Origin: Metellina segmentata
Taxonomy: Eukaryota > Arthropoda > Arachnida > Araneae > Tetragnathidae
Direction of reading: 5' to 3'
Length of the DNA: 64,000 nucleotides
NCBI GenBank assembly: GCA_947359465.1
Contig: OX375875.1
Location: 56,043,583 to 56,107,582 of the forward strand
This document shows, piece after piece, positions 45,669 to 57,790 of the stretch. Under the pieces are notes generated by a model. The model did not search any database. It saw only the letters and a list, made by a program, of their open reading frames with translations, and was not told the origin of the DNA. The stretch's first letter is position 1. The number at the start of each line of letters is the position of its first letter. A program made the position numbers and the translations under genes.

Positions 45669-45756
45669 GGCGCAACACGCTATTGAGTAGGTGGTAATAT
45701 TGTTTTGACTATATGGTCATAACATTATTGCCACCTACTCAATAACGTGTTGCGCC
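45669..45756. repeat. 88-bp palindrome of Tc1 3' ends, tail to tail
   Basis: Arms 45669-45709 and 45716-45756 start GGCGCAACACG.TATTGAGT and differ at only a few positions. Each arm encodes, outward-in, the last codons of a Tc1 transposase (GGATRY stop) and its 3' terminal region. The palindrome begins 3 bp from the Helitron end. Confidence 0.88.
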
Positions 45757-46900
45757 TCCTTGGGCCTGCACAACAGCTACAACTAGCCTGGGCATAGATG
45801 CCACAAATTCTTGGTATATGACTGGATACAGGTTGTACCAAATGTCTAAGCAGCGGTCACGCAAAGACGAGATATGCAGACATGGTGGTGTTCGAGCTCT
45901 GAGCTGCAGCTCCATGACACCCCAATTGTGTTCTATCGAATTAAGATCTGGCGAGTTAGGTGGCTATGACATTAAGTGGAATTCATCAGTATGCTCCTCA
46001 AACCACTCAAAGACAATCCGAGCCTTTTGACATGGGGCGTTATCCTGCTAGAAGATTCCATTTCTTGTTGGGAAGACAGACGCCATGTAAGGGTGCAATT
46101 GATCCGCAATGATGTTCAGATAGTTCGAAGCTTTTATGGTCTGTTCTACCACAAATACGGGTCCAACAAAGCAAAATACTGCCACCACCAGCCTGTGTAT
46201 AACCTGCAGTACAAGATGGGAACAACTGTTCGCTTGGCAGACGGTGTACCCTGACACGACCATCGACGTGATGAATGAGAAATCGAGATTCAATTGACCA
46301 GGCAACTCTCCTCCACTCATCCATGGTCCATTCTCGATGCTCCAGGGCCCACTGTAGACGTTGTTGACGATGAAGCTTGGTCAACTGAGGCACATGAGTG
46401 GGAGGTCTGTTGCACAGTCCCATATCCAACAGTGTTCGCTGAACTGTGTGTTCCGAAACACTTGCTCTTGGACCTGCATTGTATTGGGCTGTCAGCTGAG
46501 CCATTGTCTCGCGCCAATTTTGCTTTACCAAGCGGTACAGTCTCCGACGTTCTTTAGCTTTGATGACGCTTGGACGACCAACACCTTGGCGTCTACTGCT
46601 GGTGTCACCGTCATTTATCCACTTTGCATGAATACTAACAACGGCAGATCGTGAACAACCTACCAGTAGTGCAGTTTCGGTGATACTCGTTCCTAGTCTT
46701 CGGGCCATTACTATTTGACCTTTATCAAATTCTCTTAGATTATCCCATCACTCGCAAAAGTAAGTGCAAGAATTATTACTTATCTTCTCCAGCAGCATTT
46801 AAATACCATTCTCACTTAATCATGTGCCATCCACGTCATCCAGACGAGTTCATTGAAAAATGTTGAGATGGTTAGAATGTTTTGGCTCGTTAGTGTATAT
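45710..46900 (-). mobile_element. Tc1-like element relic
   Basis: Holds a minus-strand Tc1 transposase. The 5' TIR side reads TATACACTAACGAGCCAAAA (reverse complement of about 46880-46902), a terminus style of Tc1 elements. The 3' side shows only a partial counterpart near 45710-45740. Confidence 0.8.
45739..46746 (-). pseudogene. Tc1 transposase, near full length with stops
   Basis: About 336 codons in one frame, the usual Tc1 length. N-terminus [20 protein letters not shown] (no ATG; the codon before WDN is a stop), then [16 protein letters not shown] (helix-turn-helix), [18 protein letters not shown] (second paired subdomain), [15 protein letters not shown], then [27 protein letters not shown], and, past a TAA at 46040-46042 and a TAG near 45966, SPDLNSIEHNWGVME and the C-terminal GGATRY stop. 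The first catalytic aspartate (SDESRF) is isoleucine here, the second (usually DNAP) region holds a stop, and the final glutamate is kept. Inactive. Confidence 0.9.
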
Positions 46901-47094
46901 ACATTCATGAACTGTGCGGCGTTGACCAATATAATACTTCTTTTGATTCTTCTAAACAAGAGACATGATTATTTGCTATTGTTTGGGTTGTCAGAGAAAA
47001 GCAATTGTATGCTACTCGGAAATCTCGTGAAACTCAGAGGGTTTTCATTAATTATTGTTTAGTTTCATAAGGTTACATTACAAGAGAAGGTAGG

Positions 47095-47390
47095 TATGTA
47101 ATTAAAGTTGTACTAGAGCAAAACAAGGAGCTATTGATGGAGCTACGGGATCAATCCCAGAAAGGAAAGATTCGAAGACAATACCACATAATTTTCAACC
47201 GCGGTAAGATGTCGAGGTCACACCTGAGCTGGCATCCCACTTTACACAACACGCTAACGTGAGGCCATTTTTGGCCCTAACAGGTTTAACCTGCACTATA
47301 CACCTTTGGCATGACTGTCTTTGGTTTGACTCCTACTCACAACCCTCCGGTTGCTAATTCGGTACTCTTCTAAACGGGCTATCATAGCGC
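47095..47390 (-). mobile_element. SINE family A, near full length, inverted
   Basis: From GTACTAGAGCAAAACAAGGA through AAAGATTCGAAGACAAT, CACCTGAGCTGGCA, AACGTGAGG and TGACTGTCTTTGGTTTGACTC (B box) to about 47390, matching other copies in the window. Diverged. Confidence 0.75.
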
Positions 47391-47494
47391 CATTATAAGA
47401 GAAAACCACGTAGAATGTATTTATTTAGCATCAACCTATCAATTAAAAATCTCTTAAAATGTAACAACAAACATAACGTCGACACCACATAGTA

Positions 47495-47938
47495 CCCTAA
47501 AAACGACACAACGCTCCCACAGCTGGTGTGCTGGTATGGGGTGCCATTGCTTACGATACACGGTCATCCCTAATATTAATCCATGGCACAATGACAGCCC
47601 AGAGGTACGTCCATGACATCCTTCAGCCACATGTGCTGCCACTCATGGCAGGGCTCCCAGGAGCTATTTTTCAACAAGACAATGCTCGGCCACACACAGC
47701 AAGGATGTCACAAGACTGCCTCCGCCATATTACTACCCTTCCCTGGCCGGCTCGATCCCCAGATATGTCACCAATAGAGCATATATTTGATCATTTGGGA
47801 CGGCAAGTTGGACACCCTCCGAGTTTGGTCGAACTAGAGGCGCGTTTACAGCAACTGTGGAACGAGATGTCTCAGGACATCATACGGAACGTGTATGCCT
47901 CAATGCCCGCTCGTATCGCATCGTGCATTCTCTAGAGG
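47495..47938 (+). pseudogene. Tc1 transposase C-terminal fragment (second family)
   Basis: Upstream codons RHNAPTAGV lead into LVWGAIAYDTRSSLILIHGT, then VHDILQPHVLPLM, GAIFQQDNARPHTA (second catalytic Asp), WPARSPDMSPIEHIFDHLG (final Glu), and SMPARIASCI, followed by an in-frame stop where families usually end RARGG. The open stretch of 135 codons is intact, but the N-terminal two thirds (DNA-binding domain and first Asp) are absent. The upstream boundary abuts the SINE at 47095-47390. Typical Tc1 length is about 340 residues, so this is a fragment. Confidence 0.9.
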
Positions 47939-48539
47939 GGGTACAACAAAGTACTAAAACTTCCGTTCATTTGTAGTTTTTTCTGCAATAAATGATTCTT
48001 TTTCTTTGATTTTCTAATCACTTACTTATATCAAAGTACTTAAGTGTGTAAAATTTCGTATCATTTTGACGACTTTTTCTTGGTGCGCAAATTTTTATGG
48101 CAATGAGTGTAATTTGTTTATGAAACAAAGCCTAATGTCTATTATTAGCTATAGTTTATTTTTGGAAAATAAAACCGTGGTTTGGTTATTTGGTTTTTAT
48201 GGCTCAAGGGTCGTATATGACCGAGCTGCGTCAAGCACAAGACAAACACCATTAAGTAAATGGACTTACACACAATGGCTGACACATAAGAGAGAAATAT
48301 ATGCAATTATAGGAATGGAACCTAGGCGACTAACAAATTACTATTTCAGTGGACAAGTTCTTTGATCCATGGTAACCCCCACCCTTCATATGAGTGTATT
48401 TTTCACCTAAGAAAAGTTTAGTTGTTTGGTATGGTTGTACCTATTATATTGCGTTATCATATCTCAAACATTTGTTGATAGCTGAAGGTTGAATGGGAAA
48501 GCATTCATGTAAGCAATTGTAATAAACCTAGACTATATA

Positions 48540-49088
48540 TACACTATATGGAAAAAAAAACATTTGGACACTTCAAAAATTCGCAGGAGGATCCATCCTA
48601 GTGTGGGGTTGTTTTCCTTGTTAGGACTCCCCATTGCTTTATATACTTGGTACTATGAACTCTGACGGGTTCCTTGACTGGATAATTTGGCTTTGCCTAT
48701 AATACCTGTATAATTTTCTTCCAACATGATCAAGCTCCATGTCATACTGCAAAACGTGTACTGGACTGGTTTCCTGAAAATGAAGCGAATTTGCTTGACT
48801 CGCCTGTTCAGATCCCCGATCTCAATCCGATCGATAACACTTGTGGAACAAATTGTAGCGACAAGTACGACACCGCCACGCACGCCCGTCTTTATAACAA
48901 TATCTTCTCACAGTCTTGCAAGAGGCATGGCGTACGATTCCTGTCCTGACTTACTACAAAAATGTGGAAAGTATGCCTCGACGTGTTTGCAGCTGTAATA
49001 CAAGCAAAAGGAAGGCCTACCCATTATTAATAGAATAACAAATTAATAAAAACATGCAATGGAAAAATACATTTGTTCATATAAAGTA
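48540..49088 (+). mobile_element. internally deleted Tc1 element (third family)
   Basis: The ends TACACTATATGGAAAAAAAA and, as reverse complement of the right side, TACTTTATATGAACAAATG are a decayed TIR pair. About 550 bp remain. The interior is the degraded C-terminal transposase: GGSILVWGCF (48583-48612), FLDWII, and QAKGRPTHY before the stop near 49020. Many stops in between. Confidence 0.78.
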
Positions 49089-49589
49089 TATCTATATGCT
49101 AGTCTGAACCCTTTGAAAGAGGTGTGATGTCAAACGTCCAATTCCTCTTAAAATGGTAAAATCTATTTTCTTAGTTTTCAACATCACTTTCTTAAACTTT
49201 TTTGTGGGTCTACTAATTGACGCTGTCTGTCTTATGATTGGCACAGCTTGGCTAAATATGACTCTTGCACTATCAAACAAACACAACTTTTCCAAACAAC
49301 ATCTTTCTTAACAGAAATAAATTCACCAATGTAATTCTGTATCAATTGGTTGCCCAAGCGGAACTGTTGTCATTTTAATATCCTTCGTAGAACAACAAAT
49401 ATAACATTGTCTAGATAATTCGAAGAATGGTCAGTGAACTAATACACCCCTTACCTTGGGGAAATTAAGATAGGAATTCAGGCATCGGATTAAGCCATCA
49501 ATGCAAATGATAGAAAAGGAACGCATGACGTTCAGCCAATTAAACGCGGCGATGATTAAACCACATTTTCAAGCCCCATCCCAAGAGGA

Positions 49590-50095
49590 ATAAATCTTTG
49601 TCATCAACGTGACTCCCGCCTTCTCGGAAACGATTCATACTTGTCAAATCTGGAGACATTTCACATTAAAACTTATTTTGCGCAATTCATTCTCCCCTCG
49701 AATGGGACTGGAGGACTTTCCGGGAACCGATCCAATTCATCTGTGTGAACAAGTCCCATTGATTGGTGTGGACTGGTGATTGTTTCGGGTTCCGTTTTGG
49801 GTCGTAAGAATGGTATTGCATATTGATTAACAATTTTTGGAGTGCTTATTTTGCCGGGATCTTCATATCGAGTGGCCCGGGGGTGGATCAGGCATTGATG
49901 TGTCCGACATATGTCTTCTGGTGAACTATTTGTTCGGAGGAGTGGAGTTGGATAATTTAGTTTTATCATGGAGCTACCGCTGCTCGAGTTGTTATGTAAA
50001 TCAATGGGTTCAGATTATCGTACATGCTTCCAGATCTGACTTTGAAGGAAGATGTCGGGACAGTTTGTTTTTAATAACATGGATTTTGTGAGGCG
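49590..50095. other. GC-richer island of unknown nature
   Basis: Less AT-rich than both sides, with a 98-codon minus frame (49673-49969) rich in proline, none of it recognisable. No splice-site pair or family motif stands out. It could be an old element, a conserved non-coding segment or an exon of an unknown gene. Confidence 0.25.
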
Positions 50096-53000
50096 TTATT
50101 TGCCACAAGTTTATATGAAAGATAGCAGTTAATTTATTAAGGACACTTTATCAGTAATCGGACTTTTAAGGATTGATATAAATAAATCACTTTTATTGAA
50201 AAGTCGTTAAGGTAACAAATTATTTAATTAGAAAATATCTATCAAACGAAAATCAGACAAGACATCATTTATCAGCCCTTTAAAGATATGGATTAGTATG
50301 TTGGAAAAATTGTTGAATATATTTATTGAATTTGAAAATGCATAAGAAACAAAAATCAGCCTGATTAAATATTATTTACGGTATTGATGGAAGTTTCAAT
50401 CGATAAAAGTGGATGTTAAAAGGTGCACAAAGCTATATTTTCCCTAATAGCTGTTTAATTACTTGATTCTTCAATAGACAGTTAAAAATTATGAACTAAA
50501 CATAAAATTTTGAGGATCTGTTTGAATCAATTTAAATACGCAAGCGCTGTTTGTAATATTTTTATTAGTAGCTGAGTGCTCAATTGTTTGATTCCTCAAT
50601 AGATATTCAGAAATTATGAATGTGAACCGTATGTATCACAATTAAGAATCTTCTTTTTCACTTCAATTTGTTCATCACTTTTCAGTTTTTTATCGAGACT
50701 ATAATAAAAATCATTAGTGATTCGCGAAAACTATTCGTTTTGATATTGACATTTACATTGCAGTTAAATATCATCAGCTTACATGTAAACTACATGTGTC
50801 TCTAACTGTCAAAACCTTATTTGTCACACGGGTAGGAATTTCACTGAGTGAAGTAAGCCATAGGTTAGTCATGAAGTGAAATAAAGTTAATCTGTATCGA
50901 AGTACTTTGATTATAGGCCTTCAAAATGGCAGCGAATTCATATTTTCATCCATCTATATTCAGTTACCGTCGCAAATATTTGGATTGATTAGTATATTCA
51001 ATTGCAAACTTGTTAACAATACATCTTAAAAAGCCGGAGGGTTACCTAAAGGTCATCAAGCAACTCGTACATATACTAACATTGTACTAATTAAGCATAA
51101 TCTAATAATTCCTAGATCCCTAGTTAACTTTTCAGAGAGTGATAAGTTGATTCAGTGATCTAGGACGCATACGGAGTCTTATTGCCGTTTAGAATTACCA
51201 TTATATACTAATAACAATAATAGTACAACTAAGTTTTACAACTTAGGGACAGATGTGAAAAAATCATACCCAACTCCTTTATTCACACTTCATTCCTATT
51301 ATAAAAAAATCAAAGACCGTTTTTGTGATTAAAATTTGCATTTGGAACATCGTTATATAAAATTAAGCATGAATTCATAATTTATTATAACACCAAATTA
51401 TAGTTCATAGCTTGTTCAGTTAGAAGTGGACATGACATAAACTAAAAATTGTTAATCTTACTTAAGTTTTGCTCCTTTTATTAAGAAATATTTTACGATC
51501 CTTTGTTCCTTTCTTTATAATATTTTATCTTAAAAACAGAGTTAAATAAAATTATAACTAGTTAAAGGTAATATACCGATTTTATGATAAAGCTATATTA
51601 CATCCTTTGCAGAATTTAACTTTTTGATTTCAATTATGGCATCACCGTAAAATTTTATAGCAATGAAATTTAATTGGAGAGATTTAAAGTGTTTAGAACT
51701 TACCAACTGTTTAACATTATTAATGGACAGTATGGCTGTGACACCAACAACAAGAGAGCGATGGATTCCTTGAGCTAGTATCCGACTGGAGAAAGGTCGA
51801 CAGATCTGTCGTGGTTTAACAACTGAAATGTATTTCGAATTTTTGAAAAGTTAACGGGGGCGTCAGGACTTAAGCTGGAATTTAATGAAATCGGAATGTA
51901 GAAAAACATTTTATCAACCTTAGAAATAATAGACAGAAATAACAATTGAGGCATAAGGAATAAAAATTTTATTCAAAACTGAAATGAAAACGCACAGCAA
52001 AGTACCCCAATGTGGGACAACCAGTACAATTACCAAGACCAGATGGCATTTGTTAACGTCCATTCCAATGACTTCTATAACGTCCATTGCGGCGCTACGT
52101 ATTTTACGTTCTGTGTGTTGCAAAGCAAAGGAAGTTTTCATATTTTCTCAGATCAATGTTCATTTGCCTTCTCATAAATTAGGATTAAGTAGTATATTCA
52201 ACAGCTCAGACTTTTGTGAAGAATACATTTTAAGAAGCCTAAGAGGCACCCAAAGGTTTTAAGTTCAGTAAATAAGAATAATAGTTCACAAAGTAAATGT
52301 TCATCCCGAATCAACATAACAATGGCAATGGAAGTTTTTAAAGTATTTGTTTTATTATAGTTCATAAAACTGTTTCGATAAAAAGGTGAAAAATAGTTAA
52401 CAAGTCAGATTAATATTTAAATATTTTAATATTAATATTAAATATTTGCCTATACAATTCCTAAAATAGTTTGACTAACTGTATATATTGATTCATATAC
52501 GTTGCTAATACGAGTATACATGAAGAAAGATTTATTCTAAGCTTGTGCGTACAGCACGAAGGCATGTGAAAATTGCTTACTCCGACATAAGAGACTTATT
52601 TGATAAGTGACGTTAGGAGATTTGAAATTATTCACTTATTCCCTTAAAATCCTTAAACTACGTCTCAAATGAAAATAATCTGAAAAAAAAAATCCTTTCG
52701 AATTAGTTCTGAGTTTCGAGTGAAATCAATTATTTAATGTCAAACATTTTCCCACGTTATAAAGAATCTGGCGGGCATTCGAGATCAGGACTCTTGTAAA
52801 ATTACTCTGTTTTCTAACAAGTTCCTGCCTACTAGGAGTAAATTTAATTACTTTCGAGGGATTGTATGGACGCCTACTGTGAATTTAATTAATTCTCCAT
52901 AGACTTCTACTTCCTGTCCCCTAACACCTTCTTCAAGGGATGTTTATGTTTGAGATTAGCTTATTCTTTTCAATAAAAGTGACGAAATAGTTTTATAATT

Positions 53001-54480
53001 ATGTTAGTTTGCTCCTGAGGCTTGAATAATAAAAACTTCAATGTGCCTTAATTACTTTACATTAAGAAATACGAGTGCGTTGACGTTTTTAATTTGACAA
53101 ATTACTTATGAAGGTGGGATTGAAAAATATGTGCGTGGATAAGACTTACTCGCGAAAATACATTTAAAATACATTATGTGAAAATAAGTTAGATACATTT
53201 TATTCAATATTATAAAAGCACGTAATTAAACGACATAGCGGAAGGTTTGAAAAGCAATCTATTCATTTAGCGCTGCAATTATTTGAACTATGTAGTTTAT
53301 TGGGTTGAATTTCATATGTTTGAAAGTATTTCAAACTATTCAAGTTCACTAGTAAAGAAAAATATGTAATAAATCCTACTGACCATTTTCATAATCACCT
53401 CATGACACAAAGTCAGATGCATGCTATAACCCCCATTACACTCTACTTAAAATATTAATGCTTTGAGATGGTGAGAATTAAGATATTTATTGATAATATT
53501 CCTGTTTCACTTCTTCAGAAACATTTTTGCTGGAAACAAATGTTATTAGAATTACGTAAAACAAAAAAAGCATTTGGGAGTCACAGGAAAAAATGTGTTA
53601 AATGCAATTAAATATTTCTGTAAAAATAGATAGATATGAATATCTTAGTTGCAACAAGCTTTCACTAAACTTTTTTAACTTAAAGAAAAATGCACAGAAA
53701 AAATTAATTGAAAACCATATTTGTTTGGTTTAAGAAAATCTAAATTTTGCAGTTCCTCTGATTTATTTTAAATCAGTTTTACGAGAATACGATTAGTTTT
53801 AATGACAACATACTTCTTAGAAACAAGTAATATGAATTTTAAATGTTAAGTCCTGTATATAATTAAACTGAATTTTCCATTGAACATACAAAATGTACGT
53901 TCGAGGACTAAGCACTAATTTTGTTCAATTAATCATTAAAACCGAGTGTACATGTTCAGAACGGAAAAGGGTTAGTATCTATTGAAGTAAAAATTCTCAC
54001 TACAGAGAAATCGAGTCTAAAAGTTTTCCATTGGAGCCTCGGAATGCTGTCACGCAGAATTTTCTTTAACGCTTCAAGAAACTTGAATTAAGAAAATATT
54101 CTAATCTGGTTGTAAAACCTGCTAATTAGACGGATTCTATTACTCCAGCTCACAAGCGTTAAGATACGACATAAGCTGCTTGGAGATTAAGCACCAGTTG
54201 AAAGGGTATTCAAGTAGGATATTCAAATCAACGCAAAGTACAAACAATTAGAACTATAAATAGTATTTAAATCCTTGCAAATTCCTTCCCGAAACTTCCC
54301 CTCATACGGCACAAACTTTGAGAAAGGAGTCGGTATTCTTCGAAATTTGCCAAGTGAAAAGAGTTTATCCTATTTGAATGAATTTTCACGCTTCAATGGA
54401 TTACATTGTTAGAGACTGAACGCTTTGGAAGAATATGTTTATGATAGTACATCATTTTGCAGAAATTTATTGAGATAGTG
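50096..54480. other. AT-rich intergenic sequence
   Basis: No gene recognised. Weakly similar segments at about 50976-51061 and 52177-52262 (TTAGTATATTCAA / AGTAGTATATTCAAC, ACATCTTAAAAAGCC / ACATTTTAAGAAGCC, ACCTAAAGGT / ACCCAAAGGT) suggest an old duplication. Confidence 0.5.
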
Positions 54481-54965
54481 TTTTAGACTTAGTGATATAC
54501 AAAAGACATTAGCATACGCAGTGTTTACCTATGAGCATATGTTTATGTAATAATATATCATTGTATCGATTCATATAAACTTCCATTAGTTTTAATCTAA
54601 TTTTTCCAGTCGGAATTAATCTTAGACCGTCTCCTATATCCCACTGTGTTATTCCAGTGCGAATTAATACGAATAATCAAATACGAATTGCGAATAATCA
54701 AATACACCTCTATAATCAGATTTAGTATGAAACCACAAAACTGGAATACAGTTCAGAGGGACCTCTTCCATCCGAAATGTCGTTCGTCTGTCTACATTTA
54801 AAAACACCTTACACAAGAAAAGTTTATAAAATATATACTCAGTATAAAGGGAAGTTTCGTTAAAATGGAGTTTTAAAGTACATAAATTGACAAATGCTTT
54901 AGACTTAGTGACGTGCAAAAATATTTACCATCCATATTGCTTACCTATGCAAATATTTACGTAAT
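54481..54965 (+). repeat. diverged direct repeats flanking a 360-bp segment
   Basis: TTTTAGACTTAGTGATATACAAAAG..TTTACCTATG (54480-54533) recurs as TTTAGACTTAGTGACGTGCAAAA..CTTACCTATG (54899-54948). Between them, GAATAATCAAATACGAATTG-type words repeat at 54670-54710. Confidence 0.6.
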
Positions 54966-54999
54966 AGAACGGCATTAAATAAAATCCCCTAAACCTCCC

Positions 55000-55520
55000 T
55001 CGGCTGAAGTAAGAAACTGCGAATTTGAATGCAGCTTACGTTATATTCCCCGCATCTATCTCAGAACTGCCCTCCTCTATTTGCATGCATTTAAATACAC
55101 GCCCAACGCCATGAGCGCAGTTTAAAGACAGTTCCTACAGCGAAGACTTTCATAGAAGCACGAAGCAGAGCGATTTTTGAAAACTGACAATGGAAAAGTC
55201 GGTCTCGAAATCCCGTAGGTGGACCATCGGAGAATGATGCATTTTCCATGGCCGCACTTCTGGTCCCAAGGCAGCCTGCGGGAAAGCCCCAGAGATCGGT
55301 GGAGGAAAGAAGAATAACTCAGCGAACAAACAAGGAATTGCAGAGAAACCAGATTTACTCTTATTGTTATGCCGTCCCTTTTTCTGTTGCTGTGCCGCGG
55401 GAGTCTATTGTCTGTGAAAAGCAATTAAGGTGTTTCTTTTGTTGTGCCATCGCTTTTAGAGACACGCTGAGTGATTGGTGGACTTGGGAGTGATACTACG
55501 GAGGAGAGTGCTTTTGTGAT
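55000..55520. other. GC-richer island, unassigned
   Basis: Contrasts with its AT-rich surroundings. Minus (55122-55424) and plus (55248-55493) frames overlap, but neither has a recognised motif. A TTTAAATACACGCC stretch about 50 bp before the island core is TATA-like, so a promoter or first exon of an unseen gene is possible but not supported further. Confidence 0.25.
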
Positions 55521-55799
55521 GGCGAGAGCTGGTTAATCTTGTAGGGAAATAGGATTTACTTACGGAAGGAAGTAATCTGGAAATACAGTGCAGATAATTA
55601 AGCATGTAGGTATATGGACTACTAGAAATAGATAGGTTCCTTGGGAACTATGGCACAGGAAGAACCATATTTTACCATTTTGCGCCCCAAACACAAGAAA
55701 GGTAACATTAAAGAACGTTTTATAGACGCTGTGGAGATAAATATACCAGGGTGAGTTTCAGTACTACAACTCACAGATTGCCAGCTGAGTGGGTAGGTA

Positions 55800-56085
55800 G
55801 GTATTTTTTAACTACCTTCGCACAGAAGCAACACAACGGGCTACTGTCGACGGTTGGGGATTCATCCCTCGAGGTAAAGATCAGAGGATAACACAACGTA
55901 AATTTGTACCACACCCAGATGACGAGATAATACCTAATCTGGCACACCACCCTACAAACTTCCACATCACCTCAACGTGAGGACAATTGAGGCCACGACA
56001 GATTTAGCGCGTGTACCCGTACATTTTGTAAACGACGGTCTTTGGTTGGATTCGAGCTAGCTCAGTGTTAAGATTATTTCGTTTC
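55800..56085 (-). mobile_element. SINE family A, inverted copy
   Basis: CAGAAGCAACACAACGGGCT, a GGTTGGGGATTCATCCCTCG block, CACCTCAACGTGAGG and GGTCTTTGGTTGGATTCGAG (B box) match the family. The head extends to about 56085. Confidence 0.82.
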
Positions 56086-57299
56086 TTATTATTCAAGGGA
56101 TTACGTTGGACAAAGTTGTGTCAACTACAATACAACGTCTGGTGTTGGATTCACACAGGTAACGAGTGTGTCTGGGAATTGGACCACGAAATGAACAGTG
56201 AATTTATTGATTAAATATATGTGTTTCTGGGTAGTTGTATTACCGCTAGAGCTCGAAAGTCGTTAATGTGCACATAATATAGCTGATCTGCAGATTAACT
56301 GATTTGTTCCGTTAACGTGCAGAATCAAGAGTTTTCCGCATTTAACCTAGGTAATGTGAACATTAACGGCTTCCGAATCGCTAAAGTTCAAAAGTTTGTT
56401 TCTCTCATTTCCTTTCCCTGCACCTCCCCCTCTCCCTCCACTTTTTTTATGATTCATGTAAGTTTTAGTTTGGTTTCGCCAGCGTCTTGTCGTCGGCGGT
56501 TGTTTTTATTTCTAGTATTTCAAATTTTTATTGGTTGTGTGATATGACGAGCGAAGCGAGATACGAAATATGAAAAATGTTATTAGAAATTGCCATGGAA
56601 ATAACATTGAGTATAAAACGATTGCGAGCGCAATACAGTGGTTTACCAGTGTTGATCAAAAATTAAGTTTGCCAATAATATTGTTTTACCATTATTGCTC
56701 AATAAACAACACCGTAAGAAAGCAAGGAAAGTAGACTATAGTGGTGGGAAAAGGTTTATATATGGCCAATGAACAACAAAAGCTGTCAGATATTGATAGA
56801 AAAAGGTTTATACACAGTTAATGATCTGTTAGTGTCAGGTTTAAAAAATAAATAAATGAAGTTTCCCCAAAGTGATTAAATTTTGCTACGTACCCGTCGC
56901 ATGACGGGACATTTATCCGAGTATGTAATAACGTACATACACACAAAATGAAAATTGTACTGATACAGAAGAGATGAATCGAAACTGTGCCGTCTACAAC
57001 TACTAGGATATTGATAGTACAGTGGAGAAATCCACTGAGTCACGATGATCTTAGAAATAGGTGTGACACCTAAGACCAAAAAAACGCATCTTTGAAATTT
57101 TAAGTATTTTCATCTAAATATGTATTGTATTATTATTCAGTGTATCCCAAATACGTGAGTATTAAATCGTAGCCTAATAACACACTTAATATCTCAGCAT
57201 TTACCATGCCACACAACGAAGCACGTTATTCTCGAAACTAAGATTTTTGTAGAACGCCATTGTCGTTGTGCAGAAGATAAAAGCCATGCGCCTCAACTT
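56086..57299. other. intergenic sequence
   Basis: No gene recognised. Short frames at 56317-56547 and 56876-57079 lack motifs. Confidence 0.5.
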
Positions 57300-57455
57300 A
57301 TGCTTGACGTGGTGTAGAAGTTTGTAGAGTTGGTACCAGTCCAGGTTTTGACCTCGTCTTTAGAACGCGGCTAAAAATTACCTCGTGTTGTCCTCGAATC
57401 TTTCACATCTGAAATGATTCCGCACCGTTTCCAATAGTCTGTGTGCTATTCTAAG
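57300..57455 (+). mobile_element. SINE family A 3' fragment, forward
   Basis: GAAGTTTGTAGAGTTGGTACCAG, CGTGTTGTCCTCGAATCTTTC and CAATAGTCTGTGTGCT correspond to the 3' half of the SINE at 9106. 5'-truncated and diverged. Confidence 0.7.
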
Positions 57456-57572
57456 TGCGAAGAAGTAACTATCTAATCTGGCTTTTCGTCATAACCTATT
57501 ATTGCTCATCCATAGCGAAATGTGTTCATTCGTAAAGCAGAAATGACTATTAGGAAGCTGATAATTGATTAA

Positions 57573-57790
57573 CGTCACACTAGAGCAACACAACGTGACA
57601 TTGGCGACCGTCCGGGTAAGATTGGATCTACATGGGTAAGATCCAATCCATCACGTAATTTTGAACCACGGTCAGATGACGATACAACACCTAACCCGGA
57701 ACCCCCCTCTCCGAACTTCACCCTCAGGTTGTTAATCTGCTGGTCTTCACATTGGACTACCGCTGCTCCTATAAGGCTGAGATGAAAGTT
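57573..57790 (-). mobile_element. SINE family A fragment, inverted
   Basis: CACACTAGAGCAACACAACG, TAATTTTGAACCACGGTCAG, GACGATACAACACCTAACCC and AACTTCACCCTCAGG match the family. It lies about 120 bp from an opposite-oriented copy at 57300-57455. Confidence 0.8.

Noticed and set aside
46294..46654. Plus-strand frames over the Tc1 relic
   Set aside because: Antisense shadows of the minus-strand Tc1 transposase.
55122..55424. 100-codon minus-strand frame as a gene
   Set aside because: No recognised motif, overlapping open frame on the other strand, no clear splice or promoter context; kept only as an unassigned island.
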